In this document: in pieces, positions 8,257 to 16,863 of the stretch
Layout of the letters: each line of letters starts with the position of its first letter
Position numbering within the stretch: position 1 is the stretch's first letter
Assembly (NCBI GenBank): GCA_964536835.1
Contig: CAZIAZ010000003.1
Location: forward strand, 1 to 64,000
Direction of reading: 5' to 3'
Origin: DAONFI01 sp035403485
Lineage (GTDB): Bacteria; Planctomycetota; Phycisphaerae; SM23-33
DNA length: 64,000 nucleotides
The notes under the pieces: model-generated
The model's database searches: none
Seen by the model: only the letters and a program-made list of their open reading frames with translations
Told to the model about the DNA's origin: nothing
Made by a program: the position numbers and the translations under genes

Positions 8257-10352
8257 TGAATCCTATAATGCGTACATACTGGACAGCCAAAGGGGTCGGC
8301 TGGGACAATCTGCCTCGCCGGATTCTTCAGTTATTGCGCGTAAGGAGCGGTTGGCTGGCGGCTAAACTCAAGCCTGAAAATTTTACCGATAGCGCTTACG
8401 CCGGCGAACTTTTAAAACCCGTCGACTGGCGAAATGTCGCCAGCCGAATGCCGTTCAAAATACCATCGCGGGAAACGTTGGGAAAAATCGTGACAGACCA
8501 CCTCTGGCGATTTCGCGTCGAACGTATCGCTGAAAAAGCCCATAGCCGCGAGTTCATGTATTTCAGCAACTGGTTTGCAAAACCTCGCGATTTCAACCAT
8601 GACCCCGTCAATGACGTGCATTGGCCTGTCGGCGAACACTGGCTCAGGGGCGATACGCTCGGCGGAACGGACATAAAACTGTTGTGGGAGCCGAACCGTT
8701 TTTCCGTTGGATATTTTCTCGGCCGACATTACGTCCGCAGCGGCGACGAATCCGTCGCCGAGCTTTTCTGGCGGCTGGTGGATGATTGGGTGGAGCAGAA
8801 TCCGCCTGAGCTTACAAGAAACTGGTCGTGCGGGCAGGAGGCTGCGTTCCGCATGATGGCGATATTATTCGGCACGGTCTGCACGTTGGATTCCCAGGCT
8901 GCCAGGCCGGAACGTCTTAATCGTGTCGCCATGCTTGCGTGGCAGACCGCCAGGCATATTGCAGTCAACATCAACTATGCCCGCAGTCAGGGCAACAATC
9001 ACGCGATTTCCGAGGCTCTCTGGCTGATAACGGCAGGCGTTGTATTTGGCGAAAATTTCGCGCCGGCCAGTCGGTGGCTGAGCGACGGATTGGATATCAT
9101 GTGCCGGGAAATCCGGCGTCAGGTTATGGATGACGGTTCTTATGCTCAGCATTCGATGAACTATCACCGATTGGTGATGGACGACTTGCTCTGGACATTC
9201 GGAATTCTAAGAGCAGGCGGCATAGTCGTGCCGGATGTCATGCGTGAAAAGTTTGAAAAACTCACCTGCTGGATTGAAGAGATGGCCGATGAAAATACCG
9301 GCAGAGTTCCGAATTACGGGCCTAACGACGGAGCGAAAGTGCTGCCGCTGAGCTGTTGCGATTATGTGGATTATCGGCCGACTATTCAGGCTGCGTGGTA
9401 TGAGGTTTTCGGCAAAAGCCGTTATCACGCCGGCTGTTGGAATGAGAAAAAACTCTGGCTGTACGGCGAGGAATCGTTGGATGCTCCGAAGAGCGACGTG
9501 AAAAAAACTGCGGCGTTCAACGCTGCCTCCGGCGGTTATTACGTCATGCGGGGCCGAACGAGCATGGCGTTTACACGCTGTCATACGTATACGCGCAGGC
9601 CCAATCAGAACGACATGCTGCATGTCGACCTTTGGCATGAAGGCAAAAACATCCTGCGTGACGCAGGCAGTTTCAGCTACAACGCGCCAGAGCCGTGGAG
9701 CGGATATTTTTCATCGACGGCTGCCCATAATACTGTCACCGTAAACGGCGAAAATCAGATGGTCAGAGGGCCGCGGCATTTGTGGTTTCGCTGGACGAAA
9801 TCAAGGCTGTTGGAATGGTTTGTGTCGGACGACGGCAGTATAGGATTTTTCAGCGGCGAACATTACGGTTACAGCCGTTTCGGAGCGACTCATCGGCGCA
9901 GTATATTGCGGATTGGCGACGGTTATGTTATTCTGGACGAAATTATCGGCCGCCGGAAAGAAATGAAGACGGAACTTAACTGGAGGCTGATTTCCGACGA
10001 CTGGCAGGCAGGCTTTACGGGCGGTGGCCTTCGGGTCGTCTGCCCCGAAGCAACGATAACGGTTTTCGCGGAAACGGGTTTTGACGTCTCTTTTGACGAA
10101 TCGGGAGATGCCGGCCCATCAGGTTGGGAGTCGCTGTATTACGGCCAGAAATCGCCGTGCCCGTATATTCGCGTTGCCGGCAGTTCGAAAGCCGGCACGA
10201 CAAAATTCGTTACGATAGTGTCCACCGGCAGTACGGAAATGTTCCCGGCGATGCTCGACGCCATGAAAACCGATGCAGCCGTAGCCATGCGTCATATCAC
10301 GGAAAAATTCGTGGATGACGTGCGGCATTTGACAGGCATGGAGATGAATTAG
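8256..10352 (+). CDS. Heparinase II/III-family protein (alginate lyase-like)
   Basis: This 698-residue protein has the two-domain plan of heparinase II/III proteins. An alpha-helical toroid occupies about 1-380, with SQGNNHAISEALW (about 244-256) and GSYAQHSMNYHR (about 294-305), where the family's catalytic His and Tyr usually sit. A beta-sheet domain follows, with NDMLHVDLWHEGKNILRDAG. Family members are polysaccharide lyases of uronate-containing chains, and copies in exopolysaccharide clusters are thought to trim or modify the polymer. I see no signal peptide, which is odd for an enzyme acting outside the cell. The start overlaps the stop of the aminotransferase, and a GT4 gene begins directly after its stop. 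Confidence 0.85.
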   Translation: MNPIMRTYWTAKGVGWDNLPRRILQLLRVRSGWLAAKLKPENFTDSAYAGELLKPVDWRNVASRMPFKIPSRETLGKIVTDHLWRFRVERIAEKAHSREFMYFSNWFAKPRDFNHDPVNDVHWPVGEHWLRGDTLGGTDIKLLWEPNRFSVGYFLGRHYVRSGDESVAELFWRLVDDWVEQNPPELTRNWSCGQEAAFRMMAILFGTVCTLDSQAARPERLNRVAMLAWQTARHIAVNINYARSQGNNHAISEALWLITAGVVFGENFAPASRWLSDGLDIMCREIRRQVMDDGSYAQHSMNYHRLVMDDLLWTFGILRAGGIVVPDVMREKFEKLTCWIEEMADENTGRVPNYGPNDGAKVLPLSCCDYVDYRPTIQAAWYEVFGKSRYHAGCWNEKKLWLYGEESLDAPKSDVKKTAAFNAASGGYYVMRGRTSMAFTRCHTYTRRPNQNDMLHVDLWHEGKNILRDAGSFSYNAPEPWSGYFSSTAAHNTVTVNGENQMVRGPRHLWFRWTKSRLLEWFVSDDGSIGFFSGEHYGYSRFGATHRRSILRIGDGYVILDEIIGRRKEMKTELNWRLISDDWQAGFTGGGLRVVCPEATITVFAETGFDVSFDESGDAGPSGWESLYYGQKSPCPYIRVAGSSKAGTTKFVTIVSTGSTEMFPAMLDAMKTDAAVAMRHITEKFVDDVRHLTGMEMN

Positions 10353-11582
10353 ATGAAAATTTTAATAGTACATCAATATTTTCTCGGCAAGGACGACGCC
10401 GGCGGCAGCCGCTGGAATCAGTTTGCCAAATATTGGGCCCAAGCCGGCCATGAAGTGACGATACTGGCCGGCATGGTGCATTATGCGTCTGGCAAAAAAT
10501 CCGAACAATACAAAGGTAAATTCATCGTAACCGAAGACATCATGCCCGGCGTACGCTGCATACGCTGCCATGTGAGCGAGTCGTACAACAGGAGTTTCAT
10601 GGGCAGGGCGTGGGCGTATATGAGTTTCACATTCTCTTCGCTTGTAGCAGGCTTTTTTAAAACACACAAACCCGATATCGTCATCGCCACCAGTCCGCCG
10701 CTGACGGTCGAGCCGACGATGAAAATTCTGGCGGCGGCTTACCGTGTGCCGTGCGTTTTTGAAGTCCGCGACCTTTGGCCGGAAAGTGCTATCGACACCG
10801 GCGTGCTTACGTCAAAGCCGCTGATAAAAATGGCGTATTACATGGAATCACAGGCGTATAAGGCGGCCAGGTGGATAAACGTCCTTACGCCGGCGTTCGT
10901 CGATGCACTTGTCGAAAAGAAAAACGTTCCCCGCGAAAAAATAAGCATGATACCCAATGGCGCCGATTTGGACATCATGCGGCCTGAACCCAAAGACGCC
11001 GGCTTGCAGAGTGAATTGGGAATAGACGGCCGGTTCGTCATAAGCTATTTCGGCGCGCACGGCCGAGCCAACAAGGTCGGCCAGCTGCTGGATGTGGCTG
11101 AACGGATAAAAAATTCCATGCCGGATGTCCTTTTCATGCTCGTCGGCGACGGCATGGAAAAGGCTATGCTGAAGGAAGACGCTGCAAAAAGAAATCTCGA
11201 CAACGTCATATTTGTGAACTCGGTCGGCAAAGAGAAAGTCAAGGATTACATAAACGTCTCTGACATCTGCACAGCGGTCTTGATGAAAAACGACACGTTC
11301 AAAACCGTTTATCCAAACAAGGTGTTCGATTACATGAGCTGTGCCAAGCCGATAATAATCGGTATCGACGGCGTTGCCAGAAAACTGGTCGAGGACGCGA
11401 AAGCCGGCCTCTTTGCCGAGCCGGAAAATCCCGACGCCTTCATAGACGCGATACGGAAAATAAAAGACAATTCCGAATTGCGGGACGCGATGGGCAAATC
11501 GGGCCTGGAGTATGTTCGGCAGAACTATGACCGCAAGGTGCTTGCCGAGAAATATATCGACATCCTTCAGAAATTGGTATGA
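10353..11582 (+). CDS. Glycosyltransferase family 4 (WbuB-like)
   Basis: This 409-residue GT-B glycosyltransferase probably adds a sugar to a lipid-linked glycan on the cytoplasmic side. The N-terminal start MKILIVHQYF with the following GGSRWNQFAKYWAQAGHEV resembles WbuB-type fucosamine/aminosugar transferases. The C-terminal donor-binding half contains YPNKVFDYMSCAKPI, where GT4 enzymes place their E-x7-E-like donor-contact region. It starts immediately after the stop of the heparinase-like gene and is followed 15 bp later by the GNAT-like gene. The donor and acceptor are unknown. Confidence 0.9.
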   Translation: MKILIVHQYFLGKDDAGGSRWNQFAKYWAQAGHEVTILAGMVHYASGKKSEQYKGKFIVTEDIMPGVRCIRCHVSESYNRSFMGRAWAYMSFTFSSLVAGFFKTHKPDIVIATSPPLTVEPTMKILAAAYRVPCVFEVRDLWPESAIDTGVLTSKPLIKMAYYMESQAYKAARWINVLTPAFVDALVEKKNVPREKISMIPNGADLDIMRPEPKDAGLQSELGIDGRFVISYFGAHGRANKVGQLLDVAERIKNSMPDVLFMLVGDGMEKAMLKEDAAKRNLDNVIFVNSVGKEKVKDYINVSDICTAVLMKNDTFKTVYPNKVFDYMSCAKPIIIGIDGVARKLVEDAKAGLFAEPENPDAFIDAIRKIKDNSELRDAMGKSGLEYVRQNYDRKVLAEKYIDILQKLV

Positions 11583-11597
11583 AAGAATGAGGCGACG

Positions 11598-12551
11598 ATG
11601 GCTCAAAATGCGAGCGAAATAGAGTTCCCTGAATTGAAACTATCCGGCGCAAGCGTGTCGCAGCATTGCGAAGCGTTGCGTGAAATCGGGAAACTGCCGT
11701 TCTGGTGGTATATCGGAGCGTCGGGGATTTTTGGGAATTATTCGCTGCCGTTCAGCGATTCAAACGGCAACTGGTGGTATCAGGTCAAGCCCGGCCTCTG
11801 TTGGCCGGCTGACTGTTTTGCCGCGATAGACGCCGATTCGGCCTGTCCGCAACTGACGAAAACATTTTTGGGTTATCAGCACGTTGTTGCCGGTGAGCCG
11901 CAGGCTGACAGCCACCTGGTAATCAATGCCATACTCGACCTTTCCGCATATGGTACGGAATCCATTAACGCCAAACGGCGCAATGCCATACGCAAAGGCT
12001 TTCGTTCCTGCATTTTGACGGTGGAAACCGGTCCTGACGACGAAACTCTCGACGGCTGCCGTCTCGCCTGGAATGACCTGACGCGGCGTACCGGCTGGAA
12101 ACATGCACAAAATCCCGACGAATTCAATGAATCGTGGCGGCTGCTGGCGAAATGCCCCGGCACAAGCATAATCGTGGCACGCGACAGCGAAAACGGACAG
12201 GTCGCCGGTTTTCTGGTAACGAAAATAATCGGCGACACCGCATATGTGGACACAATCGCGTCGCGGACGGATATGCTGTCCGTAAATCCGAACGATGCCG
12301 TCATGTACGCATTTCTGATGAACGCAAAAAATCTGCCAGGTGTAACGAAAGCCCACTATGCCATAAAATCCAATGTTACCATGTTGGAAAAATTCAAGAC
12401 CGGCTTGGGTTTTGTGCCGAATCCGTTTCCAGCCAGAACGGTTTTTCGGCCTGGCGTTGGTTTGGCATTAAAACTTCTGAAACCGAAGCATTACAATCGT
12501 ATGATGGGCATTTTTGAAAATGAAAACAGGAACGAGGCGGAAAATGAATAG
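11598..12551 (+). CDS. GNAT/FemAB-like acyltransferase
   Basis: This 317-residue protein has a GNAT-type C-terminal half (about 140-300). It includes IIVARDSENGQVAGFLVTK, a VDTIAS strand, and the KSNVTMLEKFKTGLGF segment typical of the acetyl-CoA fold end. The N-terminal part has no clear domain. In this setting it most likely acylates an aminosugar made by the DegT and WecB enzymes, but that is inference. A GAGG ribosome site lies upstream of the chosen ATG. Its end overlaps the wecB start by 8 bp. Confidence 0.7.
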   Translation: MAQNASEIEFPELKLSGASVSQHCEALREIGKLPFWWYIGASGIFGNYSLPFSDSNGNWWYQVKPGLCWPADCFAAIDADSACPQLTKTFLGYQHVVAGEPQADSHLVINAILDLSAYGTESINAKRRNAIRKGFRSCILTVETGPDDETLDGCRLAWNDLTRRTGWKHAQNPDEFNESWRLLAKCPGTSIIVARDSENGQVAGFLVTKIIGDTAYVDTIASRTDMLSVNPNDAVMYAFLMNAKNLPGVTKAHYAIKSNVTMLEKFKTGLGFVPNPFPARTVFRPGVGLALKLLKPKHYNRMMGIFENENRNEAENE

Positions 12552-13647
12552 CATAAAAATTATCGTAGTTGCCGGCGCCAGGCCGAATTTCATGAAAATT
12601 GCCCCGATTATGGAAAGCTTCGATGCGTCTGACCGTATTGAACCGGTACTCGTTCATACCGGCCAGCATTACGATGAAAAAATGAGCGACCTGTTTTTCC
12701 GCCAGCTCGGCATTCCTTCGCCGGATGTGAATCTTGGAGTCGGCAGCGGGTCGCACGCGGTACAGACGGCTGAGATTATGAAATCATTTGAGCCCGTTCT
12801 GATATCGCAGCAGCCGGCTGCTGTACTGGTAGTTGGCGACGTCAATTCCACGATTGCCTGCGGCTACGTTGCCGCCAAGATGGGCATAAAACTCATCCAC
12901 GTCGAAGCCGGCCTTCGCAGCTTCGACCGTGCCATGCCGGAGGAAATCAATCGCGTTCTGACCGACGCCATCAGCGACATTCTGTTTTGTACGGAAAAGT
13001 CCGGCGTGGAAAATCTCAAAAAAGAAGGCGTAACGGCCTCTCGGATTTTCATGGTCGGCAACGTTATGATTGACACGCTTCTTAAAAATTTGGAGAAGGC
13101 TAAACAAAGCCCGATTATGCAGCAGCTCAACCTGAAACCAGGGTCTTACGCCACCATGACCATGCATCGGCCCAGCAACGTTGACAATCCCGACGTGCTC
13201 GTCGGCCTGCTTGACGCCATTGAAGTCATCCAGCGTGACATCCCGATAATTTTCCCGATTCATCCGCGAACGCGGAATAACATCGTCAAGTTCAAGTTTG
13301 CCGACCGAATGAAAAATATGCCTAACCTGCGGTTCATTGAGCCGCTGGGTTATCTGGATTTTCTGCTGCTTAATGCGAATGCCGCCTGCGTGTTGACCGA
13401 CTCCGGCGGCTTGCAGGAGGAGACGACCGTTTTGGGGACGCCCTGCATTACCATGCGGGAAAATACCGAACGGCCAATAACGTGTGAAGTCGGCACGAAT
13501 CAGATTGTCGGCACGGATACGGATGCCATCATTGCCGCCTGGACGCGAGTACAGAATGGGGAATATGACAAACGCGGCATTCCGGAAATGTGGGACGGCA
13601 AAGCCGCCGACCGCATAACGCAAATTTTGCTGGACATACTGGGCTGA
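12544..13647 (+). CDS. wecB: UDP-N-acetylglucosamine 2-epimerase (non-hydrolysing)
   Basis: The protein makes UDP-ManNAc from UDP-GlcNAc for surface glycans. Family motifs are clear: ARPNFMKIAPIM near the N-terminus, HTGQHYDEKMSDLFF, HVEAGLRSFDRAMPEEINR, TMHRPSNVDN, LTDSGGLQEE and RENTERP. The chosen ATG at 12544 follows a GAGGCGGA ribosome site and gives 367 residues, a normal length; the frame stays open back to 12514. No dehydrogenase (WecC) gene is next to it. It is the last enzyme gene of this cluster. Confidence 0.95.
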   Translation: MNSIKIIVVAGARPNFMKIAPIMESFDASDRIEPVLVHTGQHYDEKMSDLFFRQLGIPSPDVNLGVGSGSHAVQTAEIMKSFEPVLISQQPAAVLVVGDVNSTIACGYVAAKMGIKLIHVEAGLRSFDRAMPEEINRVLTDAISDILFCTEKSGVENLKKEGVTASRIFMVGNVMIDTLLKNLEKAKQSPIMQQLNLKPGSYATMTMHRPSNVDNPDVLVGLLDAIEVIQRDIPIIFPIHPRTRNNIVKFKFADRMKNMPNLRFIEPLGYLDFLLLNANAACVLTDSGGLQEETTVLGTPCITMRENTERPITCEVGTNQIVGTDTDAIIAAWTRVQNGEYDKRGIPEMWDGKAADRITQILLDILG

Positions 13648-13833
13648 TTTACATATAATCCCGCCCGATAATTTTGGAATTCGCATGTGACGGTATTTTT
13701 GCAATGAAAATCCGCCTCTGCGAAAGATGCTTTCAAAAAGCGAAAGGTATTCTTCCGTTTTAATTCAAAGCTATCCCCCAATTATGGCCGGAGCATCTCA
13801 AATTCAAGATGTTCTGTTTTTGTGGGTAGCTTT

Positions 13834-13847
13834 TAGAGCGTGCTCTA
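13834..13847. repeat. Short palindrome matching fused ends of the A/B repeat elements
   Basis: The sequence TAGAGCGTGCTCTA is a 14-bp inverted repeat whose halves equal the outermost 6 bp of the A and B elements (TAGAGC...GCTCTA). It could be the remnant of an internally deleted element, or a chance palindrome. It lies just upstream of the Cys-rich protein gene, next to its ribosome site. Confidence 0.4.
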
Positions 13848-13859
13848 GGGATGTACAGG

Positions 13860-14387
13860 ATGAACCGGGCGTTTATTGGAAAAATCCTTTTTTGCCACAT
13901 TGTTATCGGTGCGTTTTGCGCTGATGCTGCACTATGCGCTTCCGTAAGCGACGCTGATTGTGGGAATCATTCGGATATGCATGTAAAATACGGCGATTGC
14001 GATAATGCCGCGCGATATTTATGTGTGGAGAATGCAAAAAATACCGATGCGGATTATCAGTGCGCAGTATATTGCAGTTGCGAAGCGGCTTTAAGTGCCA
14101 AATTTCAGCAGACATATTTCCCCGGGACTTTTAAGCAGTCTTATGCCCCTGGCAATGAATGCGTCTGGTTTACGACGATAGCTGAAACCCGCGACAGCCG
14201 GTTAAGCGATTATCTTCAGCCGCAAAGTTCCGAACACCAAAACGTATATGCTTCCAGCAACAGTATATTTGACGGTTTCTTGTCCATGCAAGACGGCATT
14301 CTGGTGTTGCTCATTTCACTTCTCGGCCTGGGCGGATACGTATTCGAACGTATCACCGTCAGCCGCCGCCGTTCCATTTATCAGTAA
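13860..14387 (+). CDS. Exported Cys-rich protein with C-terminal membrane anchor and basic tail
   Basis: The function is not recognised. The 175-residue product begins with a signal peptide (MNRAFIGKILFCHIVIGAFC). It has a Cys-rich ectodomain with about ten cysteines between residues 20 and 100. It ends in a single membrane helix (GILVLLISLLGLGGYVF) followed by a basic tail with RRR. This C-terminal plan resembles substrates of sortase-like or exosortase enzymes, but no PEP motif is present. The ATG at 13860 is preferred because AGGGA lies about 8 bases upstream; 13851 is an alternative. It follows the first polysaccharide cluster after a gap of 212 bp that includes the TAGAGC palindrome. It may be a cell-surface protein displayed in the polysaccharide layer, which is inference. 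Confidence 0.6.
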   Translation: MNRAFIGKILFCHIVIGAFCADAALCASVSDADCGNHSDMHVKYGDCDNAARYLCVENAKNTDADYQCAVYCSCEAALSAKFQQTYFPGTFKQSYAPGNECVWFTTIAETRDSRLSDYLQPQSSEHQNVYASSNSIFDGFLSMQDGILVLLISLLGLGGYVFERITVSRRRSIYQ

Positions 14388-14422
14388 TGAATTCGTTTGC
14401 AGTTTTTTCCATTATGCAGCCG

Positions 14423-16729
14423 TCAGATTTTATAATTTTTGAAAAAATCCTTAAAAGGGTTATTTGAATCGTTTTCATGTCGCGATGGTTTTTTATTATC
14501 ACGGCGTTCCTGTGGGTTGGTGTTGTCGTGATGTTTGGCGGCTGGACTTGTGCGTTGCGTTCTGCCTTCTCCCGACGTGTCGGGCTTGGAACGCATTGAG
14601 AGGCCTATTCGTTTGCGGTCGATATCTATGCTCGTCACGGTCACTTCGACTTTTTGATGAACTTTTACCACGTCGGACGGTTTTTCCACGAACCTGTCGG
14701 CCAGTTCGCTTATGTGTACCAGTCCGTCCTGATGCACGCCGATATCCACGAATGCGCCGAAGTTTGTTACGTTGGTGACAACGCCAGGAAGTTTTTGGCC
14801 GATTTTAAGGTCGGTCATTTCCTTGATGCCGTCGGCGAAGGAGAAGAGCTGGAACGGCTCTCTCGGGTCACGGCCGGGTTTAGCGAGTTCCTGCAAAATG
14901 TCGTTGAGAGTCGGCAGGCCGATGCTGTCTGTGACGTATTTTTTAAGGTCAATCTTTTTACGAAGTTCGTCGTTGGCCATCAGGTCGCCTACCGTGCAGC
15001 CGAGGTCAGCGGCTATCCGTTCCACTATCGGATAACTTTCCGGATGGACGGCAGACGCGTCCAGCGGATTATTGCCGCTGCGTATGCGTAAAAAGCCGGC
15101 CGCCTGTTCGAACGTTTTAGGGCCCATGCCTGCGACTTTCAGAATCTCTCGCCGGTCGGTGAACGGGCCGTTTTCATTTCGCGTTTCCACGATAGCTGCC
15201 GCGATTTTTTCGCTTAAGCCGGCGACGTGCGACAACAACTGCTTGCTTGCCGTGTTTATTTCCACGCCAACGGAATTTACGCAGCTTGTAACGACGTCGT
15301 CCAGCGAGTTTTTGAGTTTTTTCTGGTCTACGTCGTGCTGATATTGGCCGACGCCGATTGATTTCGGGTCTATTTTGACCAGTTCCGCCAACGGGTCCAT
15401 CAGCCGCCTGCCTATCGAAACGCTGCCGCGCACGGTTACGTCCTTGTCAGGAAATTCGTCGCGTGCGACTTCCGATGCCGAATAGACGCTCGCGCCTGAT
15501 TCATTGACCATGACCACCGGCAGAGGCCGTCCGAAATCTATTTTGTCGCAGAATGCCTTTGTTTCCCTGCCCGCCGTGCCGTTGCCGATTGCGATAGCCT
15601 GTATCCGGAATTTTTCCGCCAGCACGCGAATCTTCATTTCCGCTTCGTCTTCCTTATGCAGGTAGATTACGTCGTCGAACAGCAATTTGCCCTGCGGGTC
15701 GAGACATACCAGCTTGCAGCCGGTACGGAAGCCCGGGTCGAGCGCGAGTACCGATTGCTGTCCCAGCGGCGATGCCAGCAGCAGTTCGCGTATGTTATCC
15801 GCGAAAACCCTGATAGCCTCTTCCTCGGCTCGATTTTTCATTTCAAGTCGCATTTCCGTTTCCATCGACAATGACAACAGCCGTTTAAAACTGTCTTCCG
15901 CCGCAGCCTGTACCTGCATGGCCGCGGCGCTGTTGCCTTTTACGAACATGCGAAACAGTATGTCGATTGCCTGCTGTTCGTCCGGCTGAATATGGAAGGT
16001 AAGGAAACCTTCTTTTGCTCCGCGACGGATGGCGAGTATGCGGTGCGACGGCGCGCCGGCAGCCGGCTCGGCCCATTCGAAATAATCCGAATATTTTATG
16101 GCGTCTTCTTCCTTGCCCTTGAGCACTTTTGACGACATGACGGAATTTTTTTCGTAAAGTTTGCGAAGTTCTGCGCGGGCGGCGGCATTTTCCGAAATAT
16201 TTTCTGCGATGATGTCGCGTGCGCCGGCTAATGCGGCGGCTACGTCGGGCACTTCACGGTCTTTTTCCGTCGATATATATTTCTGCGCCTCAGCTAGCGG
16301 GTCTGTGGCCGGATTCTGCTCGAGCAGCAGCAGGGCGAGTGGTTCAAGGCCTTTGTCTTTAGCCATCGTTCCGCGGGTGCGACGTTTGGGCTTATATGGA
16401 AGATAGATATCCTCCAGAATGTTCATTGTTTCAGCAGCCTGGATTTTCGCTTCCAGCTCGCCGGTCAGTTTGCCCTGTTCTTGTATGGATTTAAGAATAG
16501 CCTGGCGACGTTTGTCCAGCTCCTGCAACTGGTCGAGACGGTCGCGGATGGCGATGATGTTTACTTCGTCAAGGCCGCCCGTGCGCTCCTTGCGATAGCG
16601 GGCGATGAACGGCACTGTGCCGCCTTCGGCGAAAAGTTCGGCGACAGACTGCACTTGCGACGGATTTATAGACTGCTCCAGGGCTATCTTGCGGAAATAA
16701 TTGGCCAGTTCGAGAACTTCCATGGTCAT
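14423..16729 (-). CDS. tex: Tex-family RNA-binding protein
   Basis: Tex is a conserved cytoplasmic RNA-binding protein linked to transcription and RNA turnover. At 768 residues the length is normal. The order is as in the family: an N-terminal helical domain (IARYRKERTGGLDEVNI near residues 39-55), a YqgF RNase H-like domain (LALDPGFRTGCKLVCLD, about 328-344), helix-hairpin-helix repeats (about 490-560), and a C-terminal S1 domain (about 640-712, with GVVTNVTNFGAFVDIGVHQD). A low-complexity charged tail follows. A start at 16723 (MEVLEL) is also possible. It is convergent with the Cys-rich protein gene and divergent from cobA-hemD. Confidence 0.95.
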   Translation of the reverse strand: MTMEVLELANYFRKIALEQSINPSQVQSVAELFAEGGTVPFIARYRKERTGGLDEVNIIAIRDRLDQLQELDKRRQAILKSIQEQGKLTGELEAKIQAAETMNILEDIYLPYKPKRRTRGTMAKDKGLEPLALLLLEQNPATDPLAEAQKYISTEKDREVPDVAAALAGARDIIAENISENAAARAELRKLYEKNSVMSSKVLKGKEEDAIKYSDYFEWAEPAAGAPSHRILAIRRGAKEGFLTFHIQPDEQQAIDILFRMFVKGNSAAAMQVQAAAEDSFKRLLSLSMETEMRLEMKNRAEEEAIRVFADNIRELLLASPLGQQSVLALDPGFRTGCKLVCLDPQGKLLFDDVIYLHKEDEAEMKIRVLAEKFRIQAIAIGNGTAGRETKAFCDKIDFGRPLPVVMVNESGASVYSASEVARDEFPDKDVTVRGSVSIGRRLMDPLAELVKIDPKSIGVGQYQHDVDQKKLKNSLDDVVTSCVNSVGVEINTASKQLLSHVAGLSEKIAAAIVETRNENGPFTDRREILKVAGMGPKTFEQAAGFLRIRSGNNPLDASAVHPESYPIVERIAADLGCTVGDLMANDELRKKIDLKKYVTDSIGLPTLNDILQELAKPGRDPREPFQLFSFADGIKEMTDLKIGQKLPGVVTNVTNFGAFVDIGVHQDGLVHISELADRFVEKPSDVVKVHQKVEVTVTSIDIDRKRIGLSMRSKPDTSGEGRTQRTSPAAKHHDNTNPQERRDNKKPSRHENDSNNPFKDFFKNYKI

Positions 16730-16863
16730 GATTCAACAAATCCTTTCATTGCAAACAGCATTAAAACGTACATTTATGAAGCGGAGATTTTACTTGTCTG
16801 CTGCCGCCGTTTCCAGTTTTTTTGCAAGTGGATATTTTGATTTTGAATGCGTAGAATATCAAA

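Noticed and set aside
10848..11606. A long minus-strand ORF of 252 codons under the GT4 gene
   Set aside because: It is antisense to a well-supported glycosyltransferase and shows no domain. Similar long antisense frames elsewhere in the window are also products of codon bias.
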